The translations under genes were made by a program, and so were the position numbers. A stretch of 64,000 bases of DNA, taken from Platanthera guangdongensis (lineage: Eukaryota > Streptophyta > Magnoliopsida > Asparagales > Orchidaceae). Numbering within the stretch: the stretch's first letter is position 1; each line of letters opens with the position of its first letter. This document shows, piece after piece, positions 37,470 through 47,119 of this stretch. The notes beneath the pieces are model-generated. The model had not been told where the DNA came from. It saw nothing but the letters and a program-made list of their open reading frames with translations, and did no database searches. Location: positions 119,347,900-119,411,899 of the forward strand of contig CM077158.1 in assembly GCA_039583875.1 (NCBI GenBank), written 5' to 3'.

Positions 37470-37633
37470 TGATAATACAGTTTGCAGTCAATTTTATTAG
37501 GATATTTTCGGGGTTTTAAAGCAAATCATGTCTTGTAAAGTACTTATTTTGATTCCCCTTTGTATATATTTTTGTCGCTAATGCATTTTTTCTGCTTTTT
37601 GCAGGTTTTCACGGCTTTCAGCCGAATTTTGCT

Positions 37634-38122
37634 GTGACACGCCCCAAGGTCACGCCCTACCAGGGCGTGTACCTAGGGCGTGTAGCCCAGAGGAATGAAG
37701 CAATTGGTCCGAAACTGCATTCCGTGGAAACTTAGTGTACACGCCCTCGGCCATGCCCGTGTCACACCCGACACGGGCGTGTACTAGAGGCGTGTCCCCA
37801 GGTTCCGAGGAATCGCCGCAGCGCGCTCGTTTTTCCCGCTCCACCGTCGCACCGAAAGTGTCACGCCCTAGGGTCACGCCTGACCCGGGCGTGACATATG
37901 GCCGTGTACTTCAGCAATTTCGCACGTCACCTCCAGCATTCAATTTCCGCTCAACAAAGTCACGCCGCAAACAACACGCCCCAGGTACACGCCCTACCAG
38001 GGCGTGACTTGTGGGCGTGTACCGCAACAACTTCGTCAGAATTAAATTCCATCCCGAAAAAGTCGCGCCGAATGTGTCATGCCCCAGGGTCACGCCCGAC
38101 CAGGGCGTGACAGGGGGGCGTG
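37634..38122 (+). repeat. CACGCCC/GGGCGTG palindrome array in the F LTR
   Basis: Six or so hairpin-forming units, each CACGCCC(T/C)xACC-x-GGGCGTG, are spaced about 60-110 bp apart, and each is followed about 10 bp later by another GGCGTG. The same array is at 47284-47772 in the 3' LTR, with several units damaged by C-to-T or G-to-A changes. It ends 20 bp before the TATA box. Confidence 0.85.
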
Positions 38123-38140
38123 ACCCAACCCGAAAAATTC

Positions 38141-38148
38141 TATAAATA
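38141..38148 (+). promoter_or_regulatory. TATA box of the F LTR promoter
   Basis: TATAAATA, conserved at 47791 in the 3' LTR. It marks the U3/R boundary region; transcription should start some 30 bp downstream. AATAAA at 38386-38391 is the likely polyadenylation signal in R. Confidence 0.75.
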
Positions 38149-39270
38149 CAGCCCAACTCTAAGGGTTCAGGGACACTTTTCAGATTGAGAGGGGAGGTTC
38201 TGCCCTTTGTATTCTTGAACTTTTTTAAGCATGTCTTTCCATTTTTAGTTCTTAGCTCTAGCTTTATGCTTTCCCTGTATTAGTTCCTAGCTTCGTTCTG
38301 TAGTATAATGTTAATGATAGTGTAGTTTACCTTTCCATGCACTTGTAATCGCTGGTTTTCATGTTGTAAGATCCCCGTTTCTATTAATAAAAAGTGTTGT
38401 TTTCTTTTACGTTTCTGCTCTGTTTTCATTATTCTTCTTCTACTCATCCCCTCTCTTCCTCCTCACCATGATTAACTAATCCTCCATGTACTCGATCTTG
38501 ATGATCCGAGGTTCGAGTGATTAGGTTATGATGCTTTGAATCTTACCTTTTCTTTTTAGGGTTTATCTTTGAATTACTCTTGATTTATCACGGGTTGGAG
38601 GTATATCATCGATATATACTCTCCACCTTTTCTTTCATTCTGTGCTAGCCGAGAGGCCGAAAGTTTGAAATGAGCACTCAAGAGTAAAGGGAGTTATTCG
38701 CACCCCTCGAGAGAGGCAGACGTTCAAATCTCCCGGATTGGAGTAAAATCCAATAGCGGGGTTCACCGCGTAAAGCGAGTTTTAGGCCTCCGATTTAGGC
38801 GAGAGTCGGTCGGACCTTCCTAAACTCAGTTAGGCACGGCCTTCCAGAGAAGCGTGTCAATATTCATGGAACCTCCACGGTCAAGGACCTTTACCCTAAT
38901 TAGTTTAGGTTTGTTTATTGTATTTTTCTAACCACTCTTGCCGAGGTGATTTCTGATCGAGTGCATTTTCCCTTCATCGTTATTAAGCTTAAGTTAATCG
39001 CTCTTTTAGCTCTCTTTATCTTTTCATGCAAGTAGCTCTCTTTTATTACAAGTAGTTCTCTTCCTTTAGTACATTTAGCTTTCTTCTAAAAAACATTATT
39101 TTTCCGTCGATAAAATAATAGATTTCGTATGAGTAAGCTTACTCAACTGTTCCCGGATTTCAATACGACACTTGTGTCCCCTAGCTGCATTTCGATAGGT
39201 ATACTTGCCTTGTTGAATTGTTTGTTTGGTTATTTTCTCCTTGCAGATATCTAAGAGACAATCAAGTTTT

Positions 39271-39288
39271 TGGCGTCGTTGCCGGGGA
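39271..39288 (+). promoter_or_regulatory. Primer binding site of F (Asp tRNA type)
   Basis: TGGCGTCGTTGCCGGGGA, the PBS form typical of the Athila lineage, complementary to the 3' end of plant tRNA-Asp. It lies six bases after the LTR end. Confidence 0.95.
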
Positions 39289-39372
39289 AGCAACGCTCGT
39301 TGATAAATTGAAAACGCGAATATATTAATTTTATCACTTCTCTTTCTCACCCTCCTTCTTAAATTTTTTCTT

Positions 39373-39640
39373 CCTACTCACTTGAGTTAAATGGCTGGAT
39401 TTTGTTAAGTGTGCGTATTTTTAATTTTTCCGCCTACTCACTTGAGTTAATTGGCTGGATTTATTTCAAGCAAGTGTGCGTATTTTTATTTTTCCGCCTA
39501 CTCACTTGAGTTAATTGGCAGGCTTTATTTCTGTAGAGTGGGTGTGTTTTAATTTTCTGTCGAGTGCGTGAGTGTAGCTTTTATTTTCCGCCTACTCATT
39601 CAGAGTTAAATGGCTGGATTTTAATTACTGCCTACTTAAT
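39373..39640 (+). repeat. Tandem repeats in the F leader
   Basis: Units begin CCTACTCACTTGAGTTAA at 39373, 39433 and 39497, with a variant at 39591. Each ends in a T-rich stretch with TTTCCG. Unit length is about 60-94 bp. They lie between the PBS and gag, where packaging or translation signals would be expected; the role is unknown. Confidence 0.85.
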
Positions 39641-39864
39641 AGAAACCCACACCACAAATTTTTCTACACCACTTAACTCTCTCGAAAATGGCAAAGTGGC
39701 TCTAAATGCCACTATCTTGTCTAGTACCTTGCGAACACTTCACTGGGTAGCCCTTGGGAAGTTCGGGAGTTAAAACATAAAAAATTCTATTTCAAAAAAA
39801 AAATTTTCGAACTTCATTAGCTCTTTTATTTTCTCGTCTTTCTTCTCCTCTCTTCTTCTAGTGT

Positions 39865-42228
39865 ATGACCTGCGGAAGTCCGTCGGTTACTTTGGACCTG
39901 GACCACGAAATTGAGCGTACTCTTCGGAGAAGATCGCGATTTCAAGGCCCAACTACCCAAGTGCCGGTTGAGGATTCCGAGTCATTTTCTACCTTAAGAA
40001 TGTCAGAACCCAACATGGAGGAAGCCGTGCAAAGGCCTATGTCCTATTATGCACGACCGAATCTCGAGGGTACAGAATCTAGTATAGTTCGCCCTGCAAT
40101 AGCAAATAATAATTTTGAACTGAAGCCTAGCATAATTCAAATGGTGCAGCAGTATGTGCAATTTGACGGGCTTCAAGATGAAGATCCAAACGCACACCTA
40201 GCCAGCTTTCTTGAGATTTGTGACACCTTCAAGATAAATGGTGTCACAAATGATGCTATTAGGATAAGATTATTTCCTTTCTCTCTTAGAATTAAGGCTA
40301 AGCAGTGGCTGAACACCCTTCCTAAAAATAGCATAACTACTTGGACGCAATTAACTGAAAACTTTTTGGCCAAGTATTTTCCGCCTGCTAAAACTGCAAA
40401 ACTTAGGAATGACATTTCTGCCTTTGGACAAATACACTCTGAGACCCTTTACGAAACCTGGGAAAGATTTAAATAATTATTAAGACGATGCCCACATCAC
40501 GCTCTGCCTGTATGGTTGCAGGTGCAGACGTTCTATAATGGGCTAAATCAAAGCACAAAGCAAATGATAGACACAACTTCTGGCGGTACTTTAAACCATA
40601 AGACCCCGGAAGCAACTCTTGAGCTGTTTGAGGACATGGCCATGAACACTTACCAGTGGAATGTGCCTAGGACCCGCCCAAACAAACCTGCAGGTCTCTT
40701 TGAAGTGGACAATGTCTCCCAACTCGCACTGCAAGTCGAAATATTAAGCAAAAAATTTACGGAGATGACTGCTACCTCCGCCCCTCATGTATGGGAATCT
40801 GCAACTCCTCCCGCCGAACATTTGGATTATGTAAATAATATGCCTAGAACTGCTTTTAATAATTTTTCTGCTGCGAATTATCATCCTCCTGGTTTTAATT
40901 TTCCGAATAGTTATAATCCTGCGTTAAGAAATCATCCGAATTTTTCGTGGAGCAATCCATCGAATGCTGTGCGCCCGCCACCGCAAAGTGATTTTTCTGC
41001 ACCACCACCACCTCCTCAAAGTTTTCCAAAACCTCCAAATTTGGAGGAAATGTTTTCAAAATACATGAATGCTAATGACGCTACGATTAGAACCTTAACC
41101 GGAAGTGTTAAAAATTTAGAAAATCAGGTAGGACAGCTCGCTAAAATGATTTCTGAGCGACCCGTAGGGTCTCTTCCTTCCAATACCGAGCCCAACCGAA
41201 GAGAGCAAGCGAAAGCTATAACTCTTCGGATTGGGAAGAAAGTTCCCGGTACGATAAGTGAAGAGCCCGAGGCAATCTCCGCTTCCACTTTAAAAAATCA
41301 AAGCTCCGTTCCCATTTTAAAAATTCCACCCTCTGCCGAAGAAATTATCACTCCTATTTTAGAAAAACAACTCACTCCACCACCCACCTTTAAAAATAAT
41401 CCATCCCTGCCATACCCTTCCGAACTTAATAAACAACGACAGGATGATCAATACACCCGTTTTTTAGAAATGTTTAAACAAATCCACATAAATCTGCCTT
41501 TCCACGAAGCCATATCCCAGATGCCTAAGTACGCAAAATACCTTAAGGACCTCCTAACCAACAAGAAGAAGTTAGAGAACCTTTCTCATGTCACGTTAAA
41601 TGCCGAGTGCTCGGCGGTTTTGACAAACGGATTACCGAAGAAAATCAGTGACCCGGGTAGTTTCTCTATCCCGTGTGTGATCTCTTTGTCAAACACGCTT
41701 TAGCCGACTTAGGTGCGAGTATTAATCTTATGCCCTTCTCGTTGTTTAAAAAGTTAGGAATTGGTAGTCTCAACCCCACACGCATGAGTATCCAGCTCGC
41801 CGACAGATCAGTCAAATACACGTTAGGAATAGTGGAGGACGTCCTCGTCAAAGTTGACAAGTTCATCTTCCCGGTGGACTTTGTCATTTTGGACATCGAA
41901 GAATACGTCGAGGTTCCCCTGATCCTTGGCCGACCCTTCCTTGCCACCTCCCGAGCTATCATTGACGTAAGCAATGGTAAGCTCTTCCTTCGAGTGGGCG
42001 ACGATGAGGTAACTTTCTCTATCACCCCCTCGATGAAGAACACACTAGCTAATGATGACTCCTGTTTTTTTATGGATACTGTAAGTGAAGAATCCTTCTC
42101 TCACACCTCTGATTTTGAAAAAGAATTTTCCAATTTTTGTTCCTCTCCTACTCCTCCAACTGAATCTCTACACCTAAGTGAAGAATCCTCCACCCGCCTT
42201 TCTGATTTTGAAAAAGAATTTTTTTGAT
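39865..42228 (+). pseudogene. gag-protease of F (three lesions)
   Basis: Start at 39865 (MTCGSPSVTLDLDHEIERTLRR). The gag core follows, with FEL...IIQMVQQYVQFDGLQDEDP, then HLASFLEICDTFK and RIRLFPFSLRIKAKQWL, and LTENFLAKYFPP: the Athila gag block. A TAA at 40474 interrupts FERFK-like WERFK-LLRRCPHH; the frame continues unchanged from there to 41703, with a Pro-rich linker and the coiled-coil-like LENQVGQLAKMI. Near 41660 the frame shifts into the protease (ALADLGASINLMPFSLFKKLG, active site D-L-G-A-S; LGRPFLATSRAIIDV). A 94-bp tandem duplication (SDFEKEF repeated) follows from 42083. The pol frame is reached only after another shift at the T7 run 42220-42226. Confidence 0.9.
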
Positions 42229-45200
42229 TTCTGTTCCTCTTCTACTTTTCCAAATGAATCACTGCACGAAGCCGCCATGGCCGCTAGCAACACCCCTTTT
42301 AATTTTACATATAAAAAAGTGTACGAGGACATAATTTTTGAAAAAGAACAAATTTCCAAAACCTCGTATGATGACCCCCCTACCTTGGAACTGAAAGAAC
42401 TACCAGAGCACCTTCGATACGCTTTCTTAGAAAAGGACTCCAAGCTGCCTGTCATAATTTCGGCCTACCTCACGGATGCACAAAAGGATAAACTTCTTTC
42501 AATTTTACAAAAGCATCGCCAAGCTATTGCTTGGCAGATATCTGATATCAAGGGCATAAGCCCATCTTTTTGCACTCATAAAATCTTAATGGAAGATAAT
42601 TCACGTAACTCGATACAACCTCAACGCCGTATAAACCCAAACATGACAGACGTAGTTAAGGGCGAGGTTATGAAATTGTTAGACGCAGGAATTATCTATC
42701 CTATATCCGACAGTAAGTGGGTTAGCCCAGTACAGGTAGTACCAAAGAAGGGAGGGATAACGGTAGTAAGTAATGAAAATAATGAATTAATCCCGACTCG
42801 GACGGTGACCGGATGGCGAATGTGTATAGATTACCGTAAGTTGAATGACGCCACCCACAAGGATCACTTCCCCTTGCCGTTTATTGATCAAATTTTAGAA
42901 CGACTTTCCGGACATAGCTTTTATTGTTTTCTCGATGGCCTCTCGGGGTATCTTCAAATCCCCATCTCCCCCGAGGACCAGGAGAAAACTATGTTTACTT
43001 GTCCCTTCGGCACCTTCGCCTACCGAAGAATGCCGTTTGGATTATGCAATGCCCCAGCTACATTCCAACGATGTATGCTCGCGATCTTTGACAAGTACGT
43101 AGAAAGCATTATGGAAGTTTTCATGGATGATTTCACCGTGTTCGGGAATTCCTTCGATAGTTGCTTAGAGAACCTTGAAAAAGTCTTAGAGCGATGCGAA
43201 GAAACTAACCTCGCCTTAAATTGGGAAAAATGTCATTTTATGGTAAGGGAAGGGTTAGTTTTGGGACATAAAATTTCTGAAAGGGGTATTGAAGTAGACG
43301 TTGCGAAAATAGAAGTTATCGACAAGCTGCCGCCACCTACGAACATAAAAGCTACAAGAAGTTTCCTGGGTCATGCGGGTTTGTACCGTCGCTTCATAAA
43401 GGACTTTTCCAAAATCACCAAGCCCCTTACCCATCTCTTAGAAAAAGATGCCCCATTCATCTTTGATGACCTCTGTCTAGTTGCCTTCAATTTAATAAAA
43501 GAAAAATTAGTTAATGCCCCAATCATGATAGCTCCGGTGTGGGATCTTCCATTTGAAATAATGTGTGATGCGAGTAGTTATGCGGTGGGAGCCGTACTAG
43601 GTCAACGTATTTCCAAAAACTTCCACCCCATTTATTACGCTAGTAAAACACTCACATCTGCACAGGAAAATTACACCACAACCGAGAAGGAGCTCTTAGC
43701 TGTAGTATTCTCTTTTGACAAATTTCGCTCTTATATTACTCTTTCGAAAATTATTGTTTTTACGGACCACTCGGCTCTCAAATATCTTCTCTCTAAAATG
43801 GATGCCAAGCCTCGCTTGATTCGCTGGGTCTTACTCCTCCAGGAGTTTGACTTAGAGATCCGTGATATGCGAGGTGCCGAGAACTTGGCCGCCGACCACC
43901 TTTCGCGCCTAGACAACCCGTTTATAGAACAATTAGACGAAAATTCTTTTCATTACTATTTCCCTGATGAGAAGCTATTCATAATTAACACATCTACTTC
44001 TCCTTGGTTTGCCCGCATCGCCAACTATCTAGTGGCCCGTGTGCTGCCAAAAGAATTTTCATCTCAGCAAAAGAAGAAATTCTTTTCTGAGCTGAAAAAC
44101 TATTTTTGGGAGGACCCGCATCTTTTTAAAGTCTGTGCAGACCAAGTGATCAGGAGGTGTGTTTCTTTTGATGAAGGATTAGATATTGTTAAACATTTGC
44201 ATGAAGGACCGACAGGTGGGCACTATCAAGCTGCTCGCACCGCTCACAAAGTGTTAAGCGCGGGATTTTACTGGCCCACCGTGTTTAAAGACGCGCATGC
44301 CTTTGTGAGTAGGTGTGATAGTTGCCAACGGTCGGGGAATATTTCGAATAAAAATGAAATGCCACAAAATTATTTCCTAGAGTGCGAAGTTTTCGACCTC
44401 TGGGGGATTGATTTTGTCGGCCCTTTTCCTTCTAGCTTCGTGAATAAGTACATTTTAGTTACCGTTGATTATGTTTCACGTTGGGCCGAAGCCCAAGCTC
44501 TTCCTACGAATGACGCCCGAGTCGTAGTTAATTTCCTAAAAAAATTATTTTCTCATTTCGGTACGCCGCGCGCTATCGTTAGTGATAGGGGTTCCCATTT
44601 TTGTAACGCACAATTTTCAAAAATCCTAACTAAATATGGCGTTACTCATAAGCTTTCCACTGCCTACCACCCCCAAACTAACGGACAAGTCGAACTAGTC
44701 AATAGAGAAATAAAACGAATTTTAGAAAAGACTGTTTCAACATCTAGAAAAGACTGGTCAGCCAAATTAGACGATGCTCTATGGGCCTACCGAACAACGT
44801 ACAAAACCGCCCTCGGATGTACGCCATATCGGTTGGTTTACGGAAAATCGTGGCATTTACCCGTAGAGTTAGAGCACCGCGCCTTTTGGGCCTTACGATT
44901 TTTAAACTTCGATCCCCACTCCGTCGGCGATTTTAGAAAATTTCAACTTAACGAACTCGACGAGTGGCGCTCTTACGCATATGAAAATAACAGACTTTAT
45001 AAAGAGCGGACGAAGCGTTTACACGATCGACATCTTAGGCACCCAAAAATCTTTAAGCCGGGCGACCAAGTGCTTCTTTATAATTCTCGTTTACGTTTAT
45101 TCCCCGGTAAATTAAAATCACGTTGGTCGGTGTCTTTTACTGTTTTAGAAGTCTTTTCTTATGGTACTGTTTTAATTTCCCACCCTGATAAGGGTACTTT

Positions 45201-45294
45201 CAAAGTGAATGGTCAGCGTCTTAAACTGTATTTCTGTGATGATGTCAATCTCAACCCTGTTAACTCTATCTTTCCGGTCCTGACATTTGATTAA
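42229..45294 (+). CDS. Pol polyprotein of F (RT, RNase H, integrase)
   Basis: One frame is open for about 1020 codons; it is open from 42178, but that ATG is in the duplicated linker and natural expression would be as part of Gag-Pol. RT: GWRMCIDYRKLND, FLDGLSGYLQIPI, FGLCNAPATFQRCM, active site VFMDD (both Asp codons at 43126-43131). RNase H: IMCDASSYAVGAVLGQ, TTEKELLAVVF, FTDHSALKYLL, AADHLSRL. Integrase: HHCC finger (HEGPTGGHY...CDSCQRSG), then catalytic Asp at 44410, Asp at 44584 and Glu at 44692. The C-terminal part has FKPGDQVLLYNSRLRLFPGKLKSRW. The end, TFKVNGQRLKLYF, is Athila-like. No chromodomain. All catalytic residues are present. Confidence 0.93.
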   Translation, partial: FCSSSTFPNESLHEAAMAASNTPFNFTYKKVYEDIIFEKEQISKTSYDDPPTLELKELPEHLRYAFLEKDSKLPVIISAYLTDAQKDKLLSILQKHRQAIAWQISDIKGISPSFCTHKILMEDNSRNSIQPQRRINPNMTDVVKGEVMKLLDAGIIYPISDSKWVSPVQVVPKKGGITVVSNENNELIPTRTVTGWRMCIDYRKLNDATHKDHFPLPFIDQILERLSGHSFYCFLDGLSGYLQIPISPEDQEKTMFTCPFGTFAYRRMPFGLCNAPATFQRCMLAIFDKYVESIMEVFMDDFTVFGNSFDSCLENLEKVLERCEETNLALNWEKCHFMVREGLVLGHKISERGIEVDVAKIEVIDKLPPPTNIKATRSFLGHAGLYRRFIKDFSKITKPLTHLLEKDAPFIFDDLCLVAFNLIKEKLVNAPIMIAPVWDLPFEIMCDASSYAVGAVLGQRISKNFHPIYYASKTLTSAQENYTTTEKELLAVVFSFDKFRSYITLSKIIVFTDHSALKYLLSKMDAKPRLIRWVLLLQEFDLEIRDMRGAENLAADHLSRLDNPFIEQLDENSFHYYFPDEKLFIINTSTSPWFARIANYLVARVLPKEFSSQQKKKFFSELKNYFWEDPHLFKVCADQVIRRCVSFDEGLDIVKHLHEGPTGGHYQAARTAHKVLSAGFYWPTVFKDAHAFVSRCDSCQRSGNISNKNEMPQNYFLECEVFDLWGIDFVGPFPSSFVNKYILVTVDYVSRWAEAQALPTNDARVVVNFLKKLFSHFGTPRAIVSDRGSHFCNAQFSKILTKYGVTHKLSTAYHPQTNGQVELVNREIKRILEKTVSTSRKDWSAKLDDALWAYRTTYKTALGCTPYRLVYGKSWHLPVELEHRAFWALRFLNFDPHSVGDFRKFQLNELDEWRSYAYENNRLYKERTKRLHDRHLRHPKIFKPGDQVLLYNSRLRLFPGKLKSRWSVSFTVLEVFSYGTVLISHPDKGTFKVNGQRLKLYFCDDVNLNPVNSIFPVLTFD

Positions 45295-47119
45295 CTTGAA
45301 CTTTATTTTTCTCATCAACTTTGAACTTTATTCGAACTTTATTTTTAAAACAATATTTGGGACAATCTTATTTTGATGCATCGAGCTCAAACGACGCTTT
45401 AAACAAAGGGCGCTCTTGGGAGGCAACCCAAGTTATCTTTTTATGTTTTCTTTCTTTTACAATTTTTGCCCCGAATGGCTCCGGCAAGCTGAAACTTCTC
45501 TGATCGCCTGCTCCAATGGTTCTGATTCTATGACAAAGTCCACCTGACGACGTTTCTTGAAGATCCACCGCACAGGCATGGAGGAGCGGCATCACTCAGC
45601 TTTCCCTGCAAAATAAAACCGGGTAAGTACCTGTTTTTCAATTCTGTCTTTCCTTTCTGTACTTTACTTTTCTCTCGTTCTCCGACCTCCTTATCCATTG
45701 AGGACAATGTAAATTTTAAGCTTGGGGGATGAGTTCCTCCTTTTGCTTTTTGTAAATATCCAAAAAATCCAAAAACATTCAAAAAAATTATTATATATAT
45801 AGCTGCATTTTGGTATTTCAATAAGTACCCCATGTTTATGTTTTGTTTTTCTCAAACTTCTTTATAAACAACGTAGTTAATTATAATTTTTCTAATCATT
45901 CTTTTTAATCATATTTCACAAGTAAAATGTTGGCCATACGGTGTTTCTAATTCACGGTAGCATGTTAAGGTAAAATATTTCTCTAAAACGTGCATTTCTA
46001 TTATGGTTTTCCGTTCTTTATTTTCTTTACTTTCTCTAAAAATTTATCATCCATTATTTACCTTTTCGTCTTTAGATAATTTTTGTAAGAACAAATTTTG
46101 AATAACGTAGTAGATATGAACGATCCAAGTAACATATTATTTTTATTTTCAAGATAATTTCATCAATCTTCTTTTATTATCTCGAACTTGCTTATTGAAA
46201 TTTATCGACTCTATGTTTTAAATAAATTAAAAAAAAAGCGTGAAAATGATTTAGGCCCTTTTTGTTTACGTTTGAGCTTTCCTGCCAACCTAAAATCTTT
46301 TACCACTAGTTAGCCGCTTTTGAGCCTTTTTTCCAAATTCATTTGATAACTCCACACAGCATTTCATTTTCACCAAAGCCCAAATTCCTACCTATCTAAT
46401 CACGCTAATTTTTTGATAGGAAATTTTGTGTTATATTTGGAGAAATTGTTGAAAAAATTGTACTCAAAAGAAATGTATTGAAAAAAAAAGAGAAAAAATT
46501 AATGAAAATAATAATAATAAAAAAGAGATAAATAATCATAAAGAAAAAAAATAAATTTATTTATACATATTTTGTTTAAAATAAATTTTTTTTTTTTTGA
46601 AACTCGCTGTTTTGGTTTAGTGTGATTTTTAAGCCTCCATGTTTATATTTGAATTCCGCTCATATTCATATTCCTAAACCAAACATTTCGGTCCTATTAA
46701 GTCCTTTTGATTCACGCCTTTTTTTAATTTTATTTAACAACGAAGAAAAGAAGAAAAGTAAATCAGTTTTAGTTTTGGATTTAAACTTAGATTTTTGTTA
46801 TTTAATTGATATAATTATAATGTGTTGCTTGGATCTAGTAATAACTCCATACGTTCTTTTCATTTTCATTGCCTTGCTCAAATCTATTTAAAGAATTTCG
46901 TCAAAATTCTAGATGATTTATTTTTATTAAGTAAAGTTTATAAAAGTTAAACCATACCAAAATAATTGTTTTAGATTTACGTTTTACATTCTCCCTTCCT
47001 AGAATTTCGCATAGTACTTGTGTAAGTATGATTAAAAATTTTTGAATTAGTCACTTTTATGATTAGCTAGTCTTTATATTTTTGCTTGGGGACAAGCAAA
47101 ATTTAAGCTTGGGGGAATT
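45295..47119 (+). other. Long 3' non-coding region of F
   Basis: No ORF that I can support in 1.8 kb of AT-rich sequence. It starts with the block GGCGCTCTTGGGAGGCAACC (45409 on), which recurs after pol in Athila elements. A polypurine-like motif AAGCTTGGGGGA lies at 45718 and the true PPT at 47105. A 62-codon hydrophobic frame near 46700-46890 contains ITPYVLFIFIALL, too weak to call an envelope relic. Confidence 0.7.
47081..47119 (+). promoter_or_regulatory. Hairpin and polypurine tract of F
   Basis: TTTGCTTG and CAAGCAAA (47081-47088 and 47093-47100) form a perfect 8-bp stem around GGGA. The PPT AAGCTTGGGGGAATT (47105-47119) directly precedes the LTR start at 47120. Confidence 0.9.

Larger units (their letters stand above)
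37470..39264 (+). repeat. 5' LTR of F
   Basis: TGATAATACAG...GACAATCA. It contains the CACGCCC/GGGCGTG palindrome array (about 37634-38122), a TATA box (38141) and an AATAAA signal (38386). The U5 part after about 38400 shares everything with the 3' copy apart from scattered substitutions. Confidence 0.95.

Noticed and set aside
37735..38156. ORFs of 70-90 codons on both strands in the F LTR (and copies at 47385-47806)
   Set aside because: They are open only because the GC-rich palindrome array lacks stops; the two strands give mirror products and there are no family motifs.
46622..46891. Possible envelope gene in the 3' region of F
   Set aside because: An 89-codon AT-rich frame with one hydrophobic stretch; no signal peptide and no similarity recognised.
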